Assembly (NCBI GenBank): GCA_040289295.1 | Contig: PSLA01000016.1 | Location: forward strand, 1 to 54,763 | Length of the DNA: 54,763 nt | Reading direction: 5' to 3' | Source: J051 sp040289295 | GTDB taxonomy: Bacteria; Armatimonadota; Fimbriimonadia; Fimbriimonadales; ATM1 | Part shown: positions 31,967 to 39,582 of the stretch, piece after piece | Layout of the letters: each line of letters opens with the position of its first letter | Position numbering within the stretch: position 1 is the stretch's first letter | Program-made: the position numbers and the translations under genes | The notes under the pieces: generated by a model | What the model saw: only the letters and a program-made list of their open reading frames with translations | The model's database searches: none | Told to the model about the DNA's origin: nothing

Positions 31967-33078
31967 TGTTTCTTCCTGATGTCTCTCAGAAACTCTTGTA
32001 GAAAGCCGCTGGCCTTCGCCGCGCCGTCCTGTTCGCCTTCAAACGTTCGTTGTAAGTTTTCGAGCAGTTGCTTTTGATATTCCGTGAGCGACTTTGGAAC
32101 GGGCACGTTAACACGGACACGCAGGTCGCCTCGTTCCGAGCCTCCGACGGGCGGTAGGCCCTGGCCGCGCACTCGGAACTCCTGTCCCGGCTGGGTGCCG
32201 GGAGGAATGATCAGTTCGAACTCACCGTCAATCCCCTCGAGGATGAGGCTCGCTCCGAGAGCGGCTTGAGGATAGGTGATGATCACTTGGGTGAGCAATC
32301 CGCGTTCGTCACGGGTAAAGCGTGGATCACGCTGCACGTGAACGCGGACGTACAGGTCGCCTGGGCGGCCACCGTTGATACCGTCGTCGCCCTGACTCGG
32401 AAGGTGCAACACCGTCCCGTCGTCAATGCCGGATGGGATTCGTACCTCAACGCGGGCGCGCTTCTTCTCTAGCTTCTTCCCGTTGCAGTTGGGGCATTTG
32501 CGCGTGATAACACGCCCTTCGCCGTGGCAATGGCCGCAGGTCATCGTCCTGCGCACCTGGCCGAGGAAGGTGGTCGTAACGTGTACGACGACGCCAGCTC
32601 CGCCACACTCGGGGCAGGGCCGCGGTGGCGTGCCGGCCTCCGCACCGGACCCGTTGCACTCTGAACAGGTCTCCATGCGCTCGAATTCGAGCGTTCTCTT
32701 GGCACCGGTGACGACTTCCTTCAGCGTCAGCGTAACTGCGGCTTCGAGGTCCCTACCCGGTTCTGGTTGTGGGCCGACCTTCCGTGGCGCGCCGACACCG
32801 AAGAACATTTCGAAGAGGTCGGCGATCCCTCCGAAGCCGGATTCTGGCCGCGGCATGTCCGACACCACACCGTAGCGGTCGTACTCTTGTCGCTTTGATG
32901 TGTCGCTCAAGACGGCGTACGCTTCGGCAATTTGCTTGAACTTCTCTTCGGCACTCGGGTCGTCTGGGTTGACATCAGGGTGATACTTCCGCGCAAGCCG
33001 ACGAAACGCAGATTTAATCTCATCGGGCGAGGCGTCACGCGGGACACCTAAGAGTTCGTAGTAGTCCTGCGCCGCCAT
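31963..33078 (-). CDS. dnaJ: Chaperone protein DnaJ
   Basis: A 371-residue DnaK co-chaperone. The J domain (1-68) has HPD at 33-35. The Gly/Phe region is short. Four zinc-binding CxxCxGxG repeats (CSECNGSG, CPECGGAG, CGHCHGEG, CPNCNGKK) follow, then the client-binding C-terminal domains. It is a full class I DnaJ. The rpoZ stop is six bases upstream; no dnaK or grpE is nearby. Confidence 0.96.
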   Translation of the reverse strand: MAAQDYYELLGVPRDASPDEIKSAFRRLARKYHPDVNPDDPSAEEKFKQIAEAYAVLSDTSKRQEYDRYGVVSDMPRPESGFGGIADLFEMFFGVGAPRKVGPQPEPGRDLEAAVTLTLKEVVTGAKRTLEFERMETCSECNGSGAEAGTPPRPCPECGGAGVVVHVTTTFLGQVRRTMTCGHCHGEGRVITRKCPNCNGKKLEKKRARVEVRIPSGIDDGTVLHLPSQGDDGINGGRPGDLYVRVHVQRDPRFTRDERGLLTQVIITYPQAALGASLILEGIDGEFELIIPPGTQPGQEFRVRGQGLPPVGGSERGDLRVRVNVPVPKSLTEYQKQLLENLQRTFEGEQDGAAKASGFLQEFLRDIRKKQ

Positions 33079-33084
33079 GACGCC

Positions 33085-33552
33085 TTAGTCAACGAGGTCT
33101 TCTGCGATCGCAGCGTCGGCGTCATCACCGACCTCAACAGTCGCCTCCGCCGGGTCACCGCTGACGGCAGACCCTCTGAGGTCTACGGCCTCGACCGTCT
33201 CCTCTTCCTCGTCGGTGAGAGCGGTTTCGAGGTCGAGCAGATCTTCGATGCTCGCGTCGTTCCTCACCAACGCTGCGAGGTCCTGCACCGCGGCAGTACC
33301 CTCTGCGGCGAGGGCGTCAAGCGTCTGGCCGGTGACGCCGGAGGCGGGGACGACTTCGCCCTCGATCAGTTGAGGGACTACGGCACCCTCGGCGATCTCC
33401 TCGAGGGCGATGGTGAGTGGGTGGGTAGAATGGGTCTCGATCAACGGCGGCGCGCCCTCGCGAAGCTGCTTCGCCCGGCGGGCGGCGAGGTTGGCGAGGA
33501 CGAATTTGCTGGAGAATGCGTCGAGTTTGTCTGCGGAAGGGTAGAGAGCCAT
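33085..33552 (-). CDS. rpoZ: RNA polymerase omega subunit with a long acidic C-terminal tail
   Basis: From the ATG at 33552 the protein is 155 residues. Residues 8-60 (DKLDAFSSKFVLANLAARRA, PLTIALEEIAEGAVVPQL) match omega, including the RAKQL helix that clamps the beta' C-terminus. Typical omega is 60-100 residues; here about 90 more residues follow, rich in D, E, A and V with almost no lysine (ALTDEEEETVEAVDL). The tail is unlike any omega feature I know. An in-frame TTG at 33579 would add nine residues; GGGGGG sits nine bases before the chosen ATG. It leads the dnaJ-prmA group. Confidence 0.85.
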   Translation of the reverse strand: MALYPSADKLDAFSSKFVLANLAARRAKQLREGAPPLIETHSTHPLTIALEEIAEGAVVPQLIEGEVVPASGVTGQTLDALAAEGTAAVQDLAALVRNDASIEDLLDLETALTDEEEETVEAVDLRGSAVSGDPAEATVEVGDDADAAIAEDLVD

Positions 33553-33667
33553 AGGTTCCGAACCCCCCATGATACCCAATTCGCCGGATTGTGCACGGCC
33601 CCGCCGCCGTCAAGCCCAGGGCAGGACGGCAGATACACACCTTAGGGAGGCGAACCTACAAGATCAA

Positions 33668-33820
33668 TGCCTCAGGGAGCGTAAGCGTTCTCGCGAACAG
33701 GGAGCGTGAGCGTCTCGTGAACACCGAAAATAACACCCCAAAGAACGGCTCGCGGGAAAGAAATGGCTCGCGGGGACGCTCGCCCTCCCTAATCCAACGC
33801 GACGGAGCGTAAGCGCCCTC
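33668..33820 (+). repeat. Dispersed repeat family B, composite array
   Basis: Units based on AGGGAGCGTGAGCGTCTCG and AGGGAGCGTAAGCG, the 28-base link AACACCGAAAATAACACCCC plus AAAGAACG, then an inverted unit CTCGCGGGGACGCTCGCCCT. This is the mirror image of the array at 29558-29706. It fills most of the 297 bases between rpoZ and thrS. Confidence 0.85.
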
Positions 33821-33849
33821 CCTTGCCATCCTGGCGTCGCGAAGCCCGG

Positions 33850-35595
33850 TCAGTCCGCGGGCAGCATTGCCGCGAAGCCCTCGACGCACATGCTGCCGAG
33901 GTCGCCCTCCTCACGGGAGCGAACGCTGACCGTTTCCGCCTCCTGATCCCGGTCGCCCAGGATGAGCATGTACGGCAGTTTCATCGTCTGCGCCTCTGCG
34001 ATCTTCTTACCGAGCGTCAGGCGCCGTTCGTCCAGTTGGACGCGAAGAGAAGGCCGATGCGCATGCAGCTCGGCCCGGACGCGTTCGGCATACGGGATGT
34101 GCCGATCCGCGATCGGAAGTATCGCGACTTGCACCGGCGCGAGCCAGAATGGAAACGCGCCTGCGTACTGTTCCGTCAGCAAGCCGATCATCCTTTCGAG
34201 CGAGCCGAACGGCGCGCGGTGGATCATGATTGGGCGGTGTGGCTTTCCGTCCTCGCCGATGTATTCTAGATTGAAGCGCTCGGGAAGGTTGTAGTCAACC
34301 TGTACCGTCCCCATCTGCCACGTCCGACCGAGCGCGTCTTGGATCATCAAGTCGAGTTTTGGACCATAGAATGCGGCGTCGCCGGGCGAGACCTCGTAGG
34401 CCAGCTCAAGTTCGTCGCACGCCTGCAGGATCGCTATCTCTGAACGCTCCCAGTTGTCGTCCGCTCCAACATACTTGTCGTCATCGGGGTCGCGCGTGCC
34501 AACTCGAACGCCGTAGTCCGATAGACCCAACCTGTCAAGCACAACAAGCATCAACTCGACGACGCCCTTGAACTCGTCAAGCAACTGATCCGGCGTAACG
34601 AACAGGTGGGCGTCATCCTGCGTGAACCCGCGCACTCGCAACATGCCCGCCAACTCTCCGCTCTGCTCGTAGCGATAAACCGTGCCAAATTCGGCGTAGC
34701 GGATCGGTAGGTCGCGATAACTGCGCAGCTCGGATTTGTAGATCTCAATGTGGAATGGGCAGTTCATCGGCTTGAGCAGAAACTGCTCTCGCCCGTCGTC
34801 CATGATGGGAAACATCTTGTCGCGATACGTATGTATATGCCCACTGGTCTCCCACAGCCTTGCGTGCCCGAGGTGCGGCGTAATAACCGGCTCGTAACCG
34901 CGTTCAAGTTGCGCACGGCGGAGAAAGTCCGTCAGCACCTCGCGCATGACCGCCCCCTTCGGAAGCCAGAGCGGAAGTCCGCTGCCCACGTTCGGGGAGA
35001 ACATGAACAAGCCAAGCTGCCTGCCAAGCACCCGATGGTCTCTCTTCTTGGCCTCTTCGAGGTTATGAAGATATTGCTCAAGTTCCTCCTGCGTCTCGAA
35101 CGCGGTCCCATAGACCCGCGTGAGCATCTTGTTGCGCTCGTCCCCCCGCCAGTATGCGCCTGCGATGTTGAGCAACTTGAAATGTCGTATCTGGCCCGTG
35201 CTCTCTACGTGCGGTCCTCGACAAAGGTCGGTGAACTCGCCTTGCGTGTAGAAGGAGACCTCCTCGTCCGGAGGAATGTCTTCGAGGAGTTCGATCTTGT
35301 ACGGCTCCTGATTGAGCTCTAAGATTCGCCTTCGGGCTTCCTCACGCGAAAGGACCTCCTTGACGATCGGCAGATCACGCTCAGCGTTCTCGCGCATCTT
35401 CTCTTCGACGCTCGGGAGGTCATCTTCGGTAAACTTTCGATCGCCGAAGTCAATGTCGTAGTAGAAGCCGTTTTCGATAGGCGGACCGATGGTAAGTTTG
35501 GCCTTCGGATAGAGTTGGAGGACCGACTGCGCCATAAGGTGAGCGGCGCTGTGCCGGAGTGCGTAAAGCTTCGATTTCGTGTAACTTGCGTCCAT
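33850..35595 (-). CDS. thrS: Threonyl-tRNA synthetase lacking the TGS domain
   Basis: A 581-residue class II synthetase. It begins directly at the editing domain (LRHSAAHLMAQSVLQLYP), without the roughly 60-residue N-terminal TGS domain usual in bacteria. The editing site HSAAH, the second motif FTDLCRGPH, catalytic motif 2 (AEFGTVYRYEQSGELAG, then RVRGFTQDDAHLF) and motif 3 (HRAPFGSLERMIGLL) are intact, with the anticodon-binding domain at the end. GGAGG precedes the ATG at 35595. A promoter is seen at 35639-35668. Confidence 0.97.
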   Translation of the reverse strand: MDASYTKSKLYALRHSAAHLMAQSVLQLYPKAKLTIGPPIENGFYYDIDFGDRKFTEDDLPSVEEKMRENAERDLPIVKEVLSREEARRRILELNQEPYKIELLEDIPPDEEVSFYTQGEFTDLCRGPHVESTGQIRHFKLLNIAGAYWRGDERNKMLTRVYGTAFETQEELEQYLHNLEEAKKRDHRVLGRQLGLFMFSPNVGSGLPLWLPKGAVMREVLTDFLRRAQLERGYEPVITPHLGHARLWETSGHIHTYRDKMFPIMDDGREQFLLKPMNCPFHIEIYKSELRSYRDLPIRYAEFGTVYRYEQSGELAGMLRVRGFTQDDAHLFVTPDQLLDEFKGVVELMLVVLDRLGLSDYGVRVGTRDPDDDKYVGADDNWERSEIAILQACDELELAYEVSPGDAAFYGPKLDLMIQDALGRTWQMGTVQVDYNLPERFNLEYIGEDGKPHRPIMIHRAPFGSLERMIGLLTEQYAGAFPFWLAPVQVAILPIADRHIPYAERVRAELHAHRPSLRVQLDERRLTLGKKIAEAQTMKLPYMLILGDRDQEAETVSVRSREEGDLGSMCVEGFAAMLPAD

Positions 35596-35638
35596 GAAGT
35601 ATTTCCTCCCCGACGATGGGAACAGGTTGTCGGAGTGG

Positions 35639-35668
35639 ATTGTACCACGCAGAAACGCGCCTGCGCAA
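35639..35668 (-). promoter_or_regulatory. Probable thrS promoter
   Basis: On the minus strand TTGCGC (35663-35668), an 18-base spacer and TACAAT (35639-35644), about 44 bases before the thrS start. No T-box leader or operator fits in the short leader. Confidence 0.6.
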
Positions 35669-35690
35669 ACGAAGCGTCCGACCGCCTCGG

Positions 35691-36242
35691 TTAGTACCGC
35701 TGGTACGAGAACGCCGTGAAGTACACCTCGAGGAACGGCCCGGACTCCCCGCCTTCGCCCTTTTCGTGCTCGCCTTGGTGGTCGCCGTACGCTTCGTTTA
35801 GCTTGGACAGGATGTCCTTCTTCAGTTGCTCCTTACCTTCGGGTGAAACAATGTCATCCAGTTGCTTGGATGTCAGGACCTGGATGATGATGTCACGCAT
35901 CTTCGGGTCGTCGGTCGCCGCACCCTCGCCCTGTCCGCCGCCGGCCGCGTGCAGCTTCGCGCCTTCGGCGACGCCCAGCGCCAGCGACGTTTTGAGCCAT
36001 GTTTTGTCCTTTAGGTTCACCAGGAACTCTTGAAGTTCGAGAACCTCTCCAACTTTCGGCTTCGCGACCTCCTTGCCCCTCGTTGCTCCCATAATCTTTA
36101 TGCCGAAGAAGCCGCCGCCGGCGAGCACGACGGCGAGCATGATGAGCACGAGCATTTTCGACGACTTGCCCGACTTCTCGCTCCCTCCCTCTGCGGAGGC
36201 CGCTTCGCCATGTGTTTCCTTTGCTTCCGGTTCTTCTGCCAT
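35691..36242 (-). CDS. fliL: Flagellar basal body-associated protein FliL
   Basis: A 183-residue inner-membrane protein with a short acidic cytoplasmic N-terminus, one membrane helix (about 30-48, MLVLIMLAVVLAGGGFFGI) and a periplasmic domain with LQEFLVNLKDKTWLKTSLAL, DIIIQVLTSKQLDDI and the C-terminal VYFTAFSYQ, the FliL pattern. FliL surrounds the stator and modulates torque. A glycine/glutamate-rich insert lies before the end (GEHEKGEGGESG). It is separated from the main flagellar operon by 18 kb and divergent from surE. Confidence 0.88.
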   Translation of the reverse strand: MAEEPEAKETHGEAASAEGGSEKSGKSSKMLVLIMLAVVLAGGGFFGIKIMGATRGKEVAKPKVGEVLELQEFLVNLKDKTWLKTSLALGVAEGAKLHAAGGGQGEGAATDDPKMRDIIIQVLTSKQLDDIVSPEGKEQLKKDILSKLNEAYGDHQGEHEKGEGGESGPFLEVYFTAFSYQRY

Positions 36243-36299
36243 GCTTTTTCGGTCTTTGTTTGGTGGCTGCGCTTACCGGCTCGACACCTTCGTTGTCGG

Positions 36300-36305
36300 T
36301 ACACT
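36300..36305 (+). promoter_or_regulatory. -10 element of surE
   Basis: TACACT, 11 bases before the ATG at 36317; no Shine-Dalgarno site between them. Confidence 0.35.
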
Positions 36306-36316
36306 AAGCGCGCCGA

Positions 36317-37090
36317 ATGGAGATTCTCCTTACCAATGATGATGGCGTTCGAGCGCCCGGTCTTCACGTCATGGCTGAGATTTTGCGGCGAATCGGGCGC
36401 GTCGTAGTCTGTTCGCCTGACCGAGAGCGGAGCGCGTGCGGCCACTCGATGACGCTGCGGGACCCTCTCCGAGCGACGCCGGTAAAGGGCTTCCCCGTCG
36501 GCGTCGAGACCTATGAGGTTAATGGCGTACCTGTGGATTGCGTAAATCTGGCTTTGCACGAGTTCTTTCCAAACGGCTGCGACCTTGTCGTCAGCGGGAT
36601 CAACGCCGGGCCAAACCTGGGTTGGGACGTAACCTATTCGGGCACCGTCGGCGGGGCGCTTGAGGGTGCAGTCAACTGCATACGCAGCATCGCCGTCTCA
36701 GTCGCCGTGTTCGTCGAGGAAGCCCCTCCTAACCTCGAAACGGCGCGCCTTTGGTTTGAGGAGCACTTGCCTTGGTTGTTGGCCGCGCCGCAGCCGAAGC
36801 ACACAATCTTCAATGTAAACATTCCGAGTATCGCCTACGCGGAGCTTCGAGGAACGAGAATTACGCGGATGGGAACGCGAATCTATCAGGAGCGGGTGGA
36901 GAGGCGCGAAGACCCGTTCGGTCGCCCTTATTGGTGGCAGGGCGGCGTCGTGGTTATGGACAGCAGCGAGGAGGGCACCGATGTGCAGGCTGTCAACGAA
37001 GGGTTCGTCTCCGTCACACCGGTGCGCCTGGACTGGACGGCTCACGAGCTACTCACAACCCTAAGGGAATCCCTGAAGAAAGAGAAGTAG
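36317..37090 (+). CDS. surE: 5'/3'-nucleotidase SurE
   Basis: A 257-residue survival protein that removes phosphate from nucleoside monophosphates. The metal site begins MEILLTNDDGVRAPGL; PDRERSACGHSMTL, VSGINAGPNLGWDVTYSGTV and FNVNIPSI are the family blocks. Length and residues are normal. It is convergent with the carboxymuconolactone decarboxylase-like gene, six bases apart. Confidence 0.96.
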   Translation: MEILLTNDDGVRAPGLHVMAEILRRIGRVVVCSPDRERSACGHSMTLRDPLRATPVKGFPVGVETYEVNGVPVDCVNLALHEFFPNGCDLVVSGINAGPNLGWDVTYSGTVGGALEGAVNCIRSIAVSVAVFVEEAPPNLETARLWFEEHLPWLLAAPQPKHTIFNVNIPSIAYAELRGTRITRMGTRIYQERVERREDPFGRPYWWQGGVVVMDSSEEGTDVQAVNEGFVSVTPVRLDWTAHELLTTLRESLKKEK

Positions 37091-37096
37091 ATATCG

Positions 37097-37420
37097 CTAC
37101 AGCTCGCAGCACTCGGGTGCGTCGCCGTGCTTCTTGCGAAAGGCGGCAAATGCCTTGAGAGCCTACGTTTCGCCGACGCACCCACCCATCGTGGAGGCAA
37201 GTGCACAGAGCTCGCCCAATTCCTCTTGGGTCACTCCGACCTCCCTTGCTTTCGCAGCATAGTACTTCACGGAAGGCTCGCATCGCGAAGAGATGGACCA
37301 CAGCAGCGCCCCCAGCACCTTGAACTTGCTGGGGGGTGCGTCGTCTGCGTAAAGCGCCTTCTGACGCATTCCTTGAAGGGCAGCCGCTGTACCCGAAGTG
37401 GCCTTTACAAACTCGGACAA
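37097..37420 (-). pseudogene. Carboxymuconolactone decarboxylase (AhpD-like) family protein with an in-frame amber codon
   Basis: The first 85 residues carry the family core (FKVLGALLWSISSRCEPSVK, EVGVTQEELGELCALASTMG). The frame then meets TAG at 37163-37165, right after GGCVGET, where relatives have tryptophan (TGG). It continues with family-like sequence ALKAFAAFRKKHG and ends at a second TAG at 37097. One G-to-A change would explain the stop. The usual CxxC redox pair is CEPS here. These proteins are small helical hexamers, often peroxidase-like. Truncated protein, readthrough, or sequencing error are all possible. Confidence 0.75.
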
Positions 37421-37446
37421 GTGCTCGTAAGCAGGTTCGATTTCAG

Positions 37447-37893
37447 TCAGGTTTTGAATATTACTTTCTCCGTATGTGAAATGTTAAGGATTTCGACCTC
37501 CGATCTATCCTTGGGTTGCGTCAGTGTAACGCCAACCGCCTTCGGGGACGCCAACAGATCGCTAAGCATCGTCCGTTCGTCCGCACTGAGCGAGACCAGA
37601 ATAAGCCTGGCGCTCGATTCCGGTCGCACGCTACGGCCTCCCTTGGTATTCCGGAGCGCCTGCAACAGTTTCGTCAGGCGCTCACCGGACAGTGTGTCCG
37701 GCAATGCGAACGCCAGATTCGGCCGAAAGCATGCGTTGTACGCGTTTGCAAGCGCTGTAGTCAATGCCTGAAGCGGAGTACAGCACGCATCCAACCTGAC
37801 GCGAGCCAGCCGGCTATCCAGGTCAACGGCCGCACCCGCTACGCCTTTGACGCTGCCAATGCCGTCCGCACCACGGACGCGCAGCCGCCTCAC
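37447..37893 (-). CDS. Hypothetical protein with a heavy-metal-associated-like N-terminal fold
   Basis: A 148-residue protein from a GTG at 37893. Residues 2-55 (RLRVRGADGIGSVKGVAGAA, then VDLDSRLARVRLDACCTPLQ) follow the beta-alpha-beta-beta-alpha-beta pattern of HMA domains but lack the CxxC metal site. The rest (LVSLSADERTMLSDLLASPK) is unrecognised. Codon use looks coding on this strand. An opposite-strand frame at 37516-37920 is open too, so the call is tentative. Confidence 0.45.
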   Translation of the reverse strand: MRRLRVRGADGIGSVKGVAGAAVDLDSRLARVRLDACCTPLQALTTALANAYNACFRPNLAFALPDTLSGERLTKLLQALRNTKGGRSVRPESSARLILVSLSADERTMLSDLLASPKAVGVTLTQPKDRSEVEILNISHTEKVIFKT

Positions 37894-37924
37894 GTCATGC
37901 CGTTCCTAAGCATGCCCTAAATGC

Positions 37925-38953
37925 TTATAGGTCAGGCCCTAACGCCGAGCCGTAGAATCGCTCCAAAAACGTTTGGTACGGAGACGACTCCACGATCTCC
38001 CGCCACCAAGGTTTGTGCTCGCGATACCACCTTGCCGTCTCAATGAGGCCCTGTGCGAACGGCACACGAGGTGACCAGCCAAGAGCGCGAATCTTGAAAG
38101 AGTCCATGCTGTACCGCTGGTCGTGCGCGCCCTTGCGCGGGTCTGGGATTCGCTTGATCAGGGACTCGTCCGCGCTGAGCGCCGCGAGCAACGCCGCCGC
38201 CACCTCGCGATTTTCCCTCTCGTTGGAATCCGAGATGTTGTACACCTCGCCCGGCTCACCCTTACGCAGTACAACGTCGATCGCCGCGCAGTGGTCGTCC
38301 ACGTGAATCCACTCACGCACTTGTCTGCCCTCACCGTAAAGCGGCGCCTTCTTACCCATGAGTAGCCGCGTGCAGAAAAACGGGATGAGCTTCTCTGGGT
38401 ATTGATACGGTCCGTAGGTGTTGCCACCGCGCGTGATGAGGACGGGTGTGCCGTAGGTCACGAATGCCGCACGGCAAAGGAGATCGCCCGCGGCCTTGCT
38501 CGCAGAGTACGGAGTGTTTGGCATCAAGGGCGAATCTTCCGTCCACTTACCTGAGCCGATGCTGCCATAGACCTCGTCCGTTGAGACCTGCACGATGCGC
38601 TCGATGCCGCAGTCGAGGCAGGCATCGAGAAGCGCCTGCACGCCCAACACGTTTGTGACCAGGAATTCCTCGGCTCCCAGCAGGCTGCGGTCGTTGTGAG
38701 TCTCGGCGGCAAAGTTGACGACGGCGTCAATGCGATGTTGCTTGAGCAGATCGGGCAGGAGCGAGCGATCCTCGATCCTGCCGTGCGTAAAGGTCGCACG
38801 GCCAGAGGCAAGTACGTCCTCGATGGTGCTGAGCCGCCCGGCGTATGTGAGCGCGTCCAAGATGACGATCTCGTCGTCGCTATGCTCCCGCAGCACGTAC
38901 CTGCAGAAGTTGCTGCCGATGAACCCGGCACCACCGCACGCGAGAATCTTCAT
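37925..38953 (-). CDS. rfbB: dTDP-glucose 4,6-dehydratase
   Basis: A 342-residue SDR enzyme with the NAD motif GGAGFIGSN (7-15), the TDE triplet in VSTDEVYG (125-127) and YxxxK at Y149/K153 (YSASK). PYQYPEKLIPFFCTRLLMGK, PLYGEGRQVREWIHVDDHC and DSFKIRALGWSPRVPFAQGL are RmlB blocks. It makes dTDP-4-keto-6-deoxyglucose for surface sugars. It starts one base after the upstream epimerase-like gene; rmlA and rmlD are absent here. Confidence 0.95.
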   Translation of the reverse strand: MKILACGGAGFIGSNFCRYVLREHSDDEIVILDALTYAGRLSTIEDVLASGRATFTHGRIEDRSLLPDLLKQHRIDAVVNFAAETHNDRSLLGAEEFLVTNVLGVQALLDACLDCGIERIVQVSTDEVYGSIGSGKWTEDSPLMPNTPYSASKAAGDLLCRAAFVTYGTPVLITRGGNTYGPYQYPEKLIPFFCTRLLMGKKAPLYGEGRQVREWIHVDDHCAAIDVVLRKGEPGEVYNISDSNERENREVAAALLAALSADESLIKRIPDPRKGAHDQRYSMDSFKIRALGWSPRVPFAQGLIETARWYREHKPWWREIVESSPYQTFLERFYGSALGPDL

Positions 38954-39415
38954 TTACTTAAAAGGACTCTCCGGATCGTGCTCATGGCGAACTTCGTCTA
39001 CCTCTTCGCTGCGCCCCCAACCGGCATACAACCTGTCGGGGAAGTTGAGCACGAAGGCGTCGGCACTCCCTACGTTGCGATAGGCGTGAACGACTCCTGG
39101 AGGGATGGTTACGAATATTGGATTCTCCTCGCCCACTTCGAGCTCCACTTTGCGGCACTCGTAACCCGGGCGGTTCTCCCAAAGCATCAGCACAAAGCGG
39201 CCCGAAAGAAATACGAAACCGTCGGTTTGGTCGCGATGCTCATGTGGGCCGCGCTGGACACCCGGTTTAGTGACGCTGATGTATCCCATCGCCGGCTTGA
39301 ATCCCTCCGGGAGTTCGTCGTCGCGGAACAGTTCGCTGAGCCAACCGCGTGGATCTTCGTGACGGCGCAAGTGGCGCAAAAGTGAACCGGGCAACAGTTC
39401 TGTAAAGTTAGTCAT
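38954..39415 (-). CDS. dTDP-4-dehydrorhamnose 3,5-epimerase-like cupin
   Basis: A 153-residue RmlC-type cupin: PRGWLSELFRDDELPEGFKP, PGVQRGPHEHRDQTDGFVFL, IPPGVVHAYRNVGSADAFVL and NFPDRLY. The HEH pattern and missing parts of the classic RmlC active site suggest a related epimerase or ketoisomerase acting on the RfbB product. It precedes rfbB with no spacer, so the two form an operon. Substrate uncertain. Confidence 0.8.
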   Translation of the reverse strand: MTNFTELLPGSLLRHLRRHEDPRGWLSELFRDDELPEGFKPAMGYISVTKPGVQRGPHEHRDQTDGFVFLSGRFVLMLWENRPGYECRKVELEVGEENPIFVTIPPGVVHAYRNVGSADAFVLNFPDRLYAGWGRSEEVDEVRHEHDPESPFK

Positions 39416-39446
39416 AAGCAGGGCCCAAATGAAGGAGTGTGGGGGC

Positions 39447-39523
39447 TGGTACCCCCGACGGGATTCGAACCCGCGATCTTCGCCGTGAGAGGGCGATGTC
39501 CTAGGCCGCTAGACGACGGGGGC
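39447..39523 (-). tRNA. tRNA-Glu (anticodon CTC)
   Basis: A 77-nt tRNA: acceptor GCCCCCG/CGGGGGT with one G-U pair, anticodon loop CTCTCAC in the stem TCGCC/GGCGA, T-arm GGTTCGAATCC, encoded CCA. Confidence 0.95.
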
Positions 39524-39582
39524 ACGTAGGCGGATTGTACCCTCTCCAACTCCACTCTGTCATGCCCCGCGCGCCGTCGGGG

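Noticed and set aside
35596..35690. T-box or other leader for thrS
   Set aside because: The leader after the TACAAT promoter is under 45 bases, too short for a T-box or operator fold.
37516..37920. Plus-strand frame opposite the 37447 protein
   Set aside because: It is arginine-rich and featureless, while the minus strand shows a plausible domain pattern; some doubt remains.
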